Source of the DNA: Pseudonocardia sp. DSM 110487
GTDB lineage: Bacteria > Actinomycetota > Actinomycetes > Mycobacteriales > Pseudonocardiaceae
Reading direction: 5' to 3'
Length of the DNA: 64,000 nt
Assembly (NCBI RefSeq): GCF_019468565.1
Contig: NZ_CP080521.1
Coordinates: forward strand, 6,634,001-6,698,000
Below, one piece after another: positions 33,642 to 41,512 of this stretch. The translations under genes and the position numbers were made by a program. Position 1 is the stretch's first letter. The number at the start of each line of letters is the position of its first letter. A model generated the notes under the pieces. It searched no databases, was not told the DNA's origin, and saw only the letters and a list, made by a program, of their open reading frames with translations.

Positions 33642-33950
33642 TCATCGACGCGCTCGGCTGACGGGAACCCGCACCGACCGCCCGTCCGCCGACATCCGGC
33701 CTCGGCGCCTCGTGTCTTCGAGCATTCCGGCCCAGCGCTTCGACCAGGCCGATGCCGACGTCGGGCTCATGCTCATCACGGCGAGCGACCGGAGGACGGC
33801 CACGTCCAGCAGGGCGGTGTCGTCGTCCGACAGCTTCCCCGTGCCCGTCGTGGTGAGTGCCTTCCGGAGCCCCTTGGTGTCGAGCTCGGTGTCCAGGCGC
33901 AGGTCGGCGAGGTCGTCGGGGTCCTGCACGACGGCACCCGCTGTCGACAT
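33642..33950 (-). CDS. Hypothetical protein
   Basis: 102 residues from the ATG at 33950. Not recognised. The first half (GAVVQDPDDLADLRLDTELD, KALTTTGTGKLSDDDTALLD) reads like a normal soluble protein with codon choice like the neighbours. The second half becomes Ser/Arg-rich and may result from a frame shift, because another frame continues with HEPDVGIGLVEALGRNARRH. It is divergent from the DUF6158 gene by 62 bases. A real gene here is only moderately likely. Confidence 0.35.
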   Translation of the reverse strand: MSTAGAVVQDPDDLADLRLDTELDTKGLRKALTTTGTGKLSDDDTALLDVAVLRSLAVMSMSPTSASAWSKRWAGMLEDTRRRGRMSADGRSVRVPVSRARR

Positions 33951-34012
33951 TCGCACGATCACCCGTTCGATAGTGCCGCATGTGGAGCGCGTCCGGCGGG
34001 CACTCCTGGCCC

Positions 34013-34279
34013 ATGACGGACCGATCGCACGGCATCGCCCCTTCCGAGCTCGCCGACGACGTCCTGCGCCGCGAGCTGGCCCACCTGCACGAGACCCGCC
34101 ACGACACCGTGCTCGACGGCAGCGAATCCGCCCTGCGGGCGCACACCGAGCGGATGCTCGCGCTGGAGCAGGAGTTCCTGCGGCGGTTCCCGGACCGCGG
34201 CGCCCCCGACCCACGGCGCACCCGCGCCGGCAGCCGGGAGAGCGCGGGCCAACCGGTGCCCGGACGCGACCTCCGCTGA
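34013..34279 (+). CDS. DUF6158 family protein
   Basis: 88 residues. The pattern SELADDVLRRELAHLHETRH followed by DTVLDGSESALRAHTERMLA and LEQEFLRRFPD matches the short actinobacterial DUF6158 proteins as I know them. It is helical, soluble and of unknown function. The start has no ribosome site. It ends 11 bases before the convergent YibE/F gene. Confidence 0.75.
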   Translation: MTDRSHGIAPSELADDVLRRELAHLHETRHDTVLDGSESALRAHTERMLALEQEFLRRFPDRGAPDPRRTRAGSRESAGQPVPGRDLR

Positions 34280-34290
34280 CTTTTCGCGAC

Positions 34291-35538
34291 CTAGTGCTTC
34301 CCGACGGTCTCCCGATTGCCGCGGGTGGCCACGGCCACCGCGACCGCCGTCGTGACCGGGACGGACGCCACCAGGCCGATGCTCCCCACCAGGGTGCGCA
34401 CCACCTCGGTGGCGATGACCTGCGTGGTCAGCACGTCGCCGAGGCCGCGCTGGTTGGCCGAGAAGACCAGGAGCAGGGGAAGCGTGGTTCCGGCGTAGGC
34501 GAGCACGAGCGTGTTCACCGCCGACGCCACGTGGTCGCGCCCGATCCGCATGGCCGCGCGGAACAGCGCGATGCTGCGCAAACCCGGGTCCGCCTGCCGC
34601 AGCTCCCAGACCGCGGAGGTCTGGGTCACGGTCACGTCGTCGAGCGCCCCGAGGGCGCCGATCATCAGGCCGGCCAGCACGAGCCCGCGGCTGTCGACAC
34701 CCGTACCGAGCGCCGCGGCGAGGTTGGCGGTGTCCTCGTCGGCACCGCTGAGCTGAGCGAGGTGGGCGAACGTGGTGCCGAGCAGCCCGATCAGCACCAG
34801 GCTCACCAGCGTGCCCAACACGGCGGTCGAGGTCCGCGCCGAGAAGCCGTGGGTGAGGTAGAGCGCTCCGAACATGATCACGCAGCAGCCGACGACGGCG
34901 ACCGCGAGCGGGTCGCGGCCGGCCAGGATCGCGGGCAGCACGAACGCGATCAGCGTCGTAGCGGTGAGCGCGAGCGCCGCGATCGCCGCGAAGCCGCGCC
35001 GTCCGCCGAGCCCGATGACGGCCGCCGCGAAGAGCAGCGCCAGTACCAGCAACGGGGTGTCGCGTTGGAAGTCGACCACCGCGTAGGCCGTCGGTTCGGT
35101 CAGCTCGTCGTCCGGCACGGAGAGGACGACGTCGTCCCCGGCTCCGAACGGCGCCTCACCTCGAACGATCGAGACCTCGGTCTGGATGCTCCGCCCGGCG
35201 AGCGGTCCCTCGGCGATCGCGACGGTCAGGGTCAGGCAGCCCTCCGCGCTGGGGTCGTCCGTACAGGGGGCCTCCGTTGCCGTCGTGACGTGTCCGTCGA
35301 CGCGCACCGCGGTCACGTCGTCCGCCGCGGCGGGCTCGCCTGCCGGATACAGCAGCACGAGACCCACCGCCGTCGCGATGGCACAGGGCACCAGCAGCGC
35401 CGCGATCAGCATCCGCACCCGGCGATCGGCCGGCGGCGCGGGCGAGTGCCCGTGGCCGTGGCCGTGCCCTTCCAGAACGTCGCCGTCGAGTCGGCGGTGC
35501 CGGGCCGGGCGCCGCGCGTGGCGATCCGTGGAGCTCAC
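34291..35538 (-). CDS. YibE/F family multi-pass membrane protein
   Basis: 415 residues from GTG at 35538, favoured by GAGGATC nine bases upstream (another GTG lies at 35553). A cytoplasmic lead carries an EGHGHGHGH run, then one helix (about 45-65), an extracytoplasmic domain of roughly 90 residues and then at least six helices from residue 155 onward. GALYLTHGFSARTSTAVLGT, GALGALDDVTVTQTSAVWEL and DHVASAVNTLVLAYAGTTLP are YibE/F landmarks. The function is unproven; transport or efflux is often suggested. The His-Gly run resembles the tail of the CbiX protein in this window. Confidence 0.87.
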   Translation of the reverse strand: MSSTDRHARRPARHRRLDGDVLEGHGHGHGHSPAPPADRRVRMLIAALLVPCAIATAVGLVLLYPAGEPAAADDVTAVRVDGHVTTATEAPCTDDPSAEGCLTLTVAIAEGPLAGRSIQTEVSIVRGEAPFGAGDDVVLSVPDDELTEPTAYAVVDFQRDTPLLVLALLFAAAVIGLGGRRGFAAIAALALTATTLIAFVLPAILAGRDPLAVAVVGCCVIMFGALYLTHGFSARTSTAVLGTLVSLVLIGLLGTTFAHLAQLSGADEDTANLAAALGTGVDSRGLVLAGLMIGALGALDDVTVTQTSAVWELRQADPGLRSIALFRAAMRIGRDHVASAVNTLVLAYAGTTLPLLLVFSANQRGLGDVLTTQVIATEVVRTLVGSIGLVASVPVTTAVAVAVATRGNRETVGKH

Positions 35539-35606
35539 GCGCCAGATCCTCACCGGCGCCCGGTGGCGCGCGCGCCCCGGGTGCCGCTACTCCTCCTACC
35601 GCGCGG

Positions 35607-36446
35607 TCAGGACGCCAGCTCCTGTGCGCCGGTCCACCGGAGGGCGAGCCAGTTGCGGAAGGGGCCCGGCCGGTTGGTGATCACGCCGTCCACGCCCGCG
35701 ACACCCGCCGCGCCCCACTCGTCGGGCTCGTCGAGGGTCCACGGGTAGACGCTGTAGCCGGCCTCCCGCAGTCGCAGCGCGAGGCCGGGCATCTCGATCG
35801 GCAGCTGGCCGATCGGGTTGCAGCCGGCGGCCCCGAGCTCCTGCAGGCGCTCCATGAGCCCGTCGAGGTGCTCGGGGCGGTAGACGAGCAGGGCCCGCGG
35901 CAGCTCGGGCGCGACGTCGCGGGCCGCGGCGACCGTCTCGGTCTCGAAGCCCTGCAGGATCGTGCGGCCGGTCAGCCCGTGGCGCCGGATCGTGGCGACC
36001 GACCCGTCCATCTGCGCCGCGGTCCAGCTGCCCTTGAACTCCACGAGCCAGCCGACGTCCGGGTGCGCGGCGCCCCACTCGGCGACCTCGGTCAGCGTCG
36101 GCACGCGGGCGCCGGCGAACCCGGGCCCGAACCAGCTGCCCGCGTCAGCGGCGCCGAGCGATTCCGAGCTGGTCAGGGCGACGTCCGCGGCCATGCCGGT
36201 CGTCCTGAGCGCCGATCCGTCGTGGATGATCACCGGGACGCCGTCGGCCGCGATCCGCACGTCGATCTCGATCAGGTCGCTCCCGGCGGCGACGGCCGCG
36301 TCGAAGGCCGCGATGGTGTTCTCCGGCGCCGACGACGAGTCGCCGCGGTGCGCGATGGTGCGGATGTGGCCCGGCTGCGGGCGAAGGGACTCGGGGAGCA
36401 GGTCGCTCGGGACCGCCCTAGAGGTAGCGCGCAACGTTCTGCTCAT
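35607..36446 (-). CDS. Glycerophosphodiester phosphodiesterase
   Basis: 279 residues. The GDPD signature is TIAHRGDSSSAPENTIAAFD near residues 30-49 with His33 and Glu42, then DLIEIDVRIAADGVPVIIHD with the acidic metal ligands and a second His, and VEFKGSW near 140. It splits glycerophosphodiesters into glycerol-3-phosphate and an alcohol. It has no signal peptide, so it acts on imported substrate. The start lies 29 bases inside the end of the solute-binding-protein gene, which makes it the last gene of a Ugp-like operon (compare ugpQ). Confidence 0.9.
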   Translation of the reverse strand: MSRTLRATSRAVPSDLLPESLRPQPGHIRTIAHRGDSSSAPENTIAAFDAAVAAGSDLIEIDVRIAADGVPVIIHDGSALRTTGMAADVALTSSESLGAADAGSWFGPGFAGARVPTLTEVAEWGAAHPDVGWLVEFKGSWTAAQMDGSVATIRRHGLTGRTILQGFETETVAAARDVAPELPRALLVYRPEHLDGLMERLQELGAAGCNPIGQLPIEMPGLALRLREAGYSVYPWTLDEPDEWGAAGVAGVDGVITNRPGPFRNWLALRWTGAQELAS

Positions 36447-37767
36447 ACGAGGTCTTGATCTCCGTGGCGGCGGCGGAGAACGCCGTGGCCGGGTTCTCGT
36501 TCTGCAGGACGATCTTCTGGATGGCGGTCGTGAGGTACTGGTCGCCGGACGGTACGAAAGCGCGGGCCCAGTCCTGCACGCGGGTGGTGGCGAGCTGGTC
36601 GACGGCCGTGCGGGCCAGCGGCGTCTGCGCGAACACGGCCGCCATGTCGGGGCTCTCGATCGCCGAGGTGCGCACGGGCATGTAGCCGGTGCCCGCCGAG
36701 AAGTGCGCGGTCTGCGCGGTGTCGGTGAGGAACTTCAGGAACATGCCCGCGGCGAGCTGCTGCTCCGGCGACCTGGCCGATGCGATCGCGACGCCCGTGC
36801 CGCCCGTCGGGCAGCCGGGCCCGGCCGGGCCCTTGGGCAGGAAGCCGGCGCCGACCTCGAACTGCGCCTGCGCCAAGATGCCGCGCAGCGAGCCCGTGGA
36901 CGCCATCGTGCAGGCGGTGACGCCTGCCGAGAAGTCAGCGACGTACCCGTCGTCGCCGCCCTGGGTCGGGGCCGCGACCTGCTTGTCGTGAACCAGGGCC
37001 CGTACGTACTCGCCGGCGTCCAGGGTCTCCGGCTTGTCGAGGGTGAGCGTCCACTCCTGCGAGTAGGACCCGCCCCGGCCCCACATGAAGTTGTAGAACC
37101 ACCACGCGCCCCACGAATTGGCCGTTCCGAGGCCCAGCGGCGGTCGTCCGACGACCTGCGCCAGCGCGGGCGCCCACTGCTCGAACTCGTCCCACGTCTC
37201 GGGGGCGCGGTCGGGGAGGCCTGCGCGCTGCCAGACGCCGCGGTTGTAGTAGAAGAGCGGTGTCGACCGGGCGTACGGCGCCGCCCAGTGCTGGCCGTTG
37301 AACGCGTAGTCGTCGTAGAGCGTGGGGATGTAGTCGCCGGTGTCGATCTGCAGGTGCCGCGCCAGCCCGTCCAGCGGGATGATCTGGCCGTTGATCATGT
37401 AGCGGAACCACCAGACGTCGCTGGCGCCCACCAGGTCCGGCGTGTTGTCGGTGCCTGCGGCCGCCTGGAACCGCTGCGCGACCTCCTCGTAGTTCTTGCC
37501 CGCCGTGACCAGGTTGACGGTGATGCCCGGGTTCTGTTCCTGGAATCGGCGGATGTACTCCTTCTCCAGCTCGATCGAGGTGCCCGGGTGGTTGCTCCAC
37601 CAGGTGATCTGGGAGGCCGGCTGCACCCCGGACCAGTCGATGTCGGCCTGCGCCGCCCCGCCCGACTCGGAGATGCTCGGCCCGCCGCACGCCGCGAGGG
37701 CGGCCGTGCCGCCCAGCAGGGCGCCGAGGCGCAGCAGCCCGCGCCGGGAGAGTTCGGGTGTGGTCAT
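36418..37767 (-). CDS. Extracellular solute-binding lipoprotein (Ugp-like ABC system)
   Basis: 449 residues. TTPELSRRGLLRLGALLGG has twin arginines, and the lipobox LAAC puts the mature Cys near residue 27, so it is exported and anchored. The mature part has ITWWSNHPGTSIELEKEYI, GITVNLVTAGKNYEEVAQRF, RSTPLFYYNRGVW and MFLKFLTDTAQTAHFSAGTG with GYMPVR, typical of family 1 sugar-binding proteins such as UgpB. With a phosphodiesterase gene downstream, glycerophosphodiesters or glycerol-3-phosphate are the likely ligand. It lies 25 bases after the permease gene. Confidence 0.87.
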   Translation of the reverse strand: MTTPELSRRGLLRLGALLGGTAALAACGGPSISESGGAAQADIDWSGVQPASQITWWSNHPGTSIELEKEYIRRFQEQNPGITVNLVTAGKNYEEVAQRFQAAAGTDNTPDLVGASDVWWFRYMINGQIIPLDGLARHLQIDTGDYIPTLYDDYAFNGQHWAAPYARSTPLFYYNRGVWQRAGLPDRAPETWDEFEQWAPALAQVVGRPPLGLGTANSWGAWWFYNFMWGRGGSYSQEWTLTLDKPETLDAGEYVRALVHDKQVAAPTQGGDDGYVADFSAGVTACTMASTGSLRGILAQAQFEVGAGFLPKGPAGPGCPTGGTGVAIASARSPEQQLAAGMFLKFLTDTAQTAHFSAGTGYMPVRTSAIESPDMAAVFAQTPLARTAVDQLATTRVQDWARAFVPSGDQYLTTAIQKIVLQNENPATAFSAAATEIKTSYEQNVARYL

Positions 37768-37792
37768 GTCGTGCCTCTCAGTGGAGAAGGGT

Positions 37793-38641
37793 TCAGCCGG
37801 TGACGGCGCCGGTGACCAGCCCGGCGACGATCCGGCGCTGGAGGAGGAAGAACACGGCGAGGACGGGCACGGTGACCAGGACGGTGCCTGCCATGATCAC
37901 GCCCCAGTCCGGGACGCCGTCGAAGTTCATCAGCAGGGTCAGCCCGACCGGGAGCGTCATCATCTCCGGCCGGTCGATCACCAGTAGCGGCCAGAGGTAG
38001 TCGTTCCACTCGGTGACGATCGAGACGAGCCCGACCGCGGCGATCGTGGGCCCCGAGAGCGGCACGACGAACCGCCACAGCCGCCGCCAGTGCCCGGCGC
38101 CGTCCAGCTCCGCCGCCTCGAGGATCGAGCGGGGCAGTGTCAGGAAGTGCTGGCGGAACAGGAACGTGCCGAATGCGCTCGCCAGGCCGGGGATGATCAG
38201 GCCCTGGTAGGTGTTGAGCCAGCCGAGCTGGGCCACCAGCGCGTAGTTCGGGATGAGCACGATCTGCTGCGGCACGAGCAGCGCGCACACCACCACGTAG
38301 AAGAAGAACCTGCGGAACGGGATGTCGACGAACACCAGCGCGTAGGCCGTCATGAGCCCGAGCAGCATCTTCACGCCTGCCCCGAGCACCGTGGTGATCG
38401 CGCTGTTGACGAAGAACATGCCGAACGGGACGGTCTGCGTGGCTGTCACGTAGTTGGTGGGTGCCACCGAGTCCGGCAGCCACTGGATCGGTATGCGGTA
38501 GAGCTCGTCCATGCCCTTGAAGCTGGCGAGCACCATCCAGACCAGTGGCAGCACCATCACGGCCACCGCGAGCGCCATCGTGAGGTACCCGCCGACGGCC
38601 GGCCGCCCGGCCCGAGCCCGCGGGTGCGCGTCCACGATCAT
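37793..38641 (-). CDS. ABC transporter permease, UgpE-like
   Basis: 282 residues from the ATG that overlaps the first permease gene as ATGA. Six membrane helices, with the EAA loop SILEAAELDGAGHWRRLWRF near residue 180-200, the contact site for the ATPase. The family is carbohydrate permease 2 (MalG/UgpE). WNDYLWPLLVIDRPEMMTLP is characteristic. It forms the pore with the UgpA-like partner. No ATPase gene is present in this operon, so a shared MsiK/UgpC-like ATPase elsewhere must serve it; that is inference from known actinobacterial systems. Confidence 0.9.
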   Translation of the reverse strand: MIVDAHPRARAGRPAVGGYLTMALAVAVMVLPLVWMVLASFKGMDELYRIPIQWLPDSVAPTNYVTATQTVPFGMFFVNSAITTVLGAGVKMLLGLMTAYALVFVDIPFRRFFFYVVVCALLVPQQIVLIPNYALVAQLGWLNTYQGLIIPGLASAFGTFLFRQHFLTLPRSILEAAELDGAGHWRRLWRFVVPLSGPTIAAVGLVSIVTEWNDYLWPLLVIDRPEMMTLPVGLTLLMNFDGVPDWGVIMAGTVLVTVPVLAVFFLLQRRIVAGLVTGAVTG

Positions 38642-39600
38642 GAGTAGTGCACCTTCCGCTCCACGAAGCGCAGCTGCGCCACGGTGATGACGAAGAGCAC
38701 CAGGAACAGCATCGTGGCGATCGCCGACGAATAGCCGGCCCGTCCGCCCGCAAATCCCTCGAGGTAGATCGAGTACATCATCGTGGTCGTTCCCTCGAGC
38801 GGGCCGCCGTCGGTCATGGCGCGAATGATGTCGAAGGACTGCAACGACGTCAGCAATGTGGTGATGCCGAGGAAGAACGTGGTGGGCCCGAGCAGCGGCA
38901 GCACCACGGAAACGAACGATCGAATGGGTGACGCGCCGTCGAGTGAGGCCGCTTCGAGCAGATCGCGGGGCACCGCCTGCAATCCCGCGAGATAGATGAG
39001 CGCCACGTACCCGACGTTCTTCCACAGGTACACGATGATGATCATCACCAGCGCCCACTGGGGGTCGGTGTACCAGTCCGGCGAGCCGATGCCGACCGCC
39101 CGCAGCAACGCCCCCAGAACGCCGAAGTTCGGGTCGAACACGAACAGCCACAGCAGCCCGACCGCGACACCGGACAGCACGTACGGTGCGACGACGATCG
39201 TGCGGGCCGCGCCGCGAAAGCGCAGCTTGCGGTTCAGCAGCACCGCGAGCAGGAGACCGAGCACCATGCCCCCGCCCACCGTGGCGAGCGTGAAGATCAC
39301 TGTGACGGTGAGCATGCGCGGGGTGCCGGGGTCGGCGAAGAAGTCGGCGTAGTTGGCCAGGCCCACCGGTCTCGCGGTGGGCGAGCCGAGGTTCCACTGC
39401 AGCGTCGAGAGGTAGAACGACTGCACCAATGGCCGGTAGGTGAACACGACGAGCAATGCGATGTTCGGCCCGGCGAGCAGGGCGAAAAGCAGCCAGTTCC
39501 GCAGCCGGTTGCGGGATCGGGCACGCGGCTGGGAACGGCGCGTACGGTGCGTCCCGGCCCGCCGGACCGGGGTTTCCGGCGGGAAGATTGCGGTGGCCAT
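38638..39600 (-). CDS. ABC transporter permease, UgpA-like
   Basis: 320 residues with a basic cytoplasmic lead (RTRRSQPRARSRNRLRNW) and six membrane helices. The EAA loop is DLLEAASLDGASPIRSFVSV near residue 215-235. RPLVQSFYLSTLQWNLGSP and MTDGGPLEGTTTMMYSIYLE are typical of MalF/UgpA proteins. It is the first gene of the operon ugpA-ugpE-binding protein-phosphodiesterase. The intergenic region above it (to 39888) holds a PHO-box-like direct repeat at 39711-39732. Confidence 0.9.
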   Translation of the reverse strand: MATAIFPPETPVRRAGTHRTRRSQPRARSRNRLRNWLLFALLAGPNIALLVVFTYRPLVQSFYLSTLQWNLGSPTARPVGLANYADFFADPGTPRMLTVTVIFTLATVGGGMVLGLLLAVLLNRKLRFRGAARTIVVAPYVLSGVAVGLLWLFVFDPNFGVLGALLRAVGIGSPDWYTDPQWALVMIIIVYLWKNVGYVALIYLAGLQAVPRDLLEAASLDGASPIRSFVSVVLPLLGPTTFFLGITTLLTSLQSFDIIRAMTDGGPLEGTTTMMYSIYLEGFAGGRAGYSSAIATMLFLVLFVITVAQLRFVERKVHYS

Positions 39601-39710
39601 GTGGGGAGAGGTCCTCCGTTGTCGATGCGCGCTCAGCCTAAGCCGCGGGGACGGCCGTATCGAGCGCGCAACCGCAGAAGTCCGATGTTCGCGAAATGAT
39701 GTCAGCTATT

Positions 39711-39732
39711 GTTCACGTGCCGTTTCCGCGAT
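39711..39732. promoter_or_regulatory. PHO-box-like direct repeat
   Basis: GTTCACGTGCC (39711-39721) is followed without a gap by GTTTCCGCGAT (39722-39732), two 11-base units of the GTTCACC type known for actinobacterial PhoP. A third GTTCATC occurs at 39742. It lies 111 bases upstream of the ugpA-like start and 156 bases before the TRAP gene. Control of the Ugp set by phosphate is known in the phylum; here it is inferred. Confidence 0.45.
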
Positions 39733-39887
39733 CCCTGGGCGGTTCATCCGTACGCCACCGAGAAGACAGCCGGAGATCTGGATCACGGGCGCCGCCCGCC
39801 CGCCTTCGCCGGCTCCGGCACGCGACGCGAGACACATCAGACGTCTGGACTTGACAGCGGTGATCGCCATCACCGAGGTTGTCGGCC

Positions 39888-40979
39888 ATGGGTGGCTACG
39901 CGCGCCGGAGCGTGTCCTCGCAGGGTCCACGGGGTCTGCGAGGACCGCAGAGCGAGCGCGGAACCATCGGGAGGCGCGGCTTCCTCGCGGCCGCGGGGCT
40001 GGGGGTGGCCGGGCTGGCGGCGTGCGGCCGCGCCGACGCCGCCACCACGGGCAGCATCACCACGGCCACCTACATCCCCAAGTCCTACGACGACCTCTAC
40101 CCGGGCGTCCAGACGTTCATGGACACCCTCGCCACCACCAGCGGCGGGCGCCTGACCTGCGACATGTACGACGCGGGCACCCTGCTCGGCGCCGAGCAGC
40201 TGCTCCCGGGGCTCATGCTCGGGGTGGCCGACGTGATGTTCCAGACCAGCTCGTACGTGTCTTCGAGCTTCCCGATCCTCGGGGCGATGGAGCTACCGTT
40301 CGGCGCGGAGGACTACGCGAAGCAGCGCCGGGCGATCGACCCGGGCGGCCCGCTGTTCACACTGGTCAACGAGCATCTCGCCGGGCAGGGCGTGCGGCTG
40401 CTCGGCGGGATGCCGTGCACGTTCGAGTACCTCTGGACGATCGGCAGGCCGATCCGGCGCCCCGAGGACGTCCGCGGCCTGCGGATCCGCGTGGCGGGCG
40501 AGATCGAGGGCGAAACCGTCAAGGCGCTCGGCGGGGCGCCGGTGTTCATGGGCTCGTCGGAGGTGTTCGAAGCCCTGGAGCGCGGCACGATCGACGGGCT
40601 GATGAGCTACCTCGGCACGGTCGTGTCCCGCGACCTGCAGGAGATCGTCCGCTACGGCACGCGTGCCCACTTCGGTGCGTACACCGTGGACGCGTACTGC
40701 CGGAGCGACTGGTACGCCGCTCAACCGCCCGAGCTGCGCGCGGCACTCGACGAGGCAGGGCGCGCGCTCTACCGGGACGGCACCGAGGTGATGGTCGGCG
40801 TGCACGAGGGCGACTACATCGCGCAGGTCCTGGAGGGCGGAGTCGAGATCGTGGAGCCGGACGGCGCGGAGCTGGAGGCGTTCCGGGCGGCGGTCGAGCC
40901 GGTGTACGGGCGGTGGGAGCACCTGATCGGCGACGTGGGTGTCGCCACCAGGGCCGTCGACCTGATCAACAACGCGTAG
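39888..40979 (+). CDS. dctP: TRAP transporter solute-binding protein (DctP-type)
   Basis: 363 residues from the ATG at 39888 (GAGG nine bases upstream; GTG at 39912 is possible). A Tat-type lipoprotein signal GRRGFLAAAGLGVAGLAACG ends in the lipobox LAAC near residue 47. The mature part has SYDDLYPGVQTFMDTLATTS, GLRIRVAGEIEGETVKALGG, APVFMGSSEVFEALERGTID and SRDLQEIVRYGTR, the DctP landmarks, including the Arg that binds the ligand carboxylate. It delivers an organic acid to the DctQ/DctM membrane pair. Residues 8-25 are encoded by a dispersed repeat, so the real N-terminus could be shorter. Confidence 0.88.
   Translation: MGGYARRSVSSQGPRGLRGPQSERGTIGRRGFLAAAGLGVAGLAACGRADAATTGSITTATYIPKSYDDLYPGVQTFMDTLATTSGGRLTCDMYDAGTLLGAEQLLPGLMLGVADVMFQTSSYVSSSFPILGAMELPFGAEDYAKQRRAIDPGGPLFTLVNEHLAGQGVRLLGGMPCTFEYLWTIGRPIRRPEDVRGLRIRVAGEIEGETVKALGGAPVFMGSSEVFEALERGTIDGLMSYLGTVVSRDLQEIVRYGTRAHFGAYTVDAYCRSDWYAAQPPELRAALDEAGRALYRDGTEVMVGVHEGDYIAQVLEGGVEIVEPDGAELEAFRAAVEPVYGRWEHLIGDVGVATRAVDLINNA
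39911..39960. repeat. Dispersed hairpin element, copy A
   Basis: TCCTCGCA (39915-39922) and TGCGAGGA (39937-39944) pair across a 14-base loop; CCGCAGAGCGAGCGCGGA follows. The same 8-base arms with the same 14-base spacing appear at 48523-48552 and, with one change, at 57236-57265. Here it lies inside the DctP signal region. Confidence 0.6.
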
Positions 40980-40987
40980 GGGGAACC

Positions 40988-41512
40988 GTGGCGGGGATCC
41001 GCCGGGCCGTACTGGCCTGCACATGGGCGATGGCCATCGTGGCGATGGCCATCGTCGGGCTGATGATGCTCACGATCACCTACGACGTGGCGGCCCGCTA
41101 CCTGTTCGCCGCCCCCACGGACTGGGCCTACCCGCTCAACTCCACGGGCGTCCTCGTCGCGACGATGCTCGCGGTACCGCACCTCTACGCCACGGGCTCT
41201 CACATCTCGATGGACCTGCTGTACCGCGCCATGCCGGGGCGGGCGCGCCGGGCGGCCGACATCCTCACCACCGCGGCCACGGCGTTCCTCGGGCTCGTGC
41301 TCGCGGTCACCGCGTTCCGGTCGATGACCGTGGCGTACGCCGGCGGGCTCACCGGTGCCGGCACCTTCAACATCCCGCTCTGGATGCCGGATGCCGTGCT
41401 GACCCTGTCCGGGGTGTTCCTCGTGCTGGTGGCGCTGCTGTTCCCGGCCGCGGCTCCGGACGCGGCACCGGGCGAGGCGGAGGCCCCGGCCGAGGCGCAG
41501 GGGGTGGCGTGA
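40988..41512 (+). CDS. dctQ: TRAP transporter small permease (DctQ-type)
   Basis: 174 residues from GTG with AGGGGGAACC upstream, nine bases after the dctP stop. Four membrane helices are visible (about 8-32, 50-66, 90-110, 130-150). MLTITYDVAARYLFAAPTDW and YPLNSTGVLVATMLAVPHLY are DctQ hallmarks, and ISMDLLYRAMPGRAR follows. The Ala/Glu/Pro-rich end lies in the cytoplasm. It overlaps the dctM start by one base (TGATG). It is the small membrane subunit of a sodium-driven uptake system. Confidence 0.9.
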   Translation: MAGIRRAVLACTWAMAIVAMAIVGLMMLTITYDVAARYLFAAPTDWAYPLNSTGVLVATMLAVPHLYATGSHISMDLLYRAMPGRARRAADILTTAATAFLGLVLAVTAFRSMTVAYAGGLTGAGTFNIPLWMPDAVLTLSGVFLVLVALLFPAAAPDAAPGEAEAPAEAQGVA

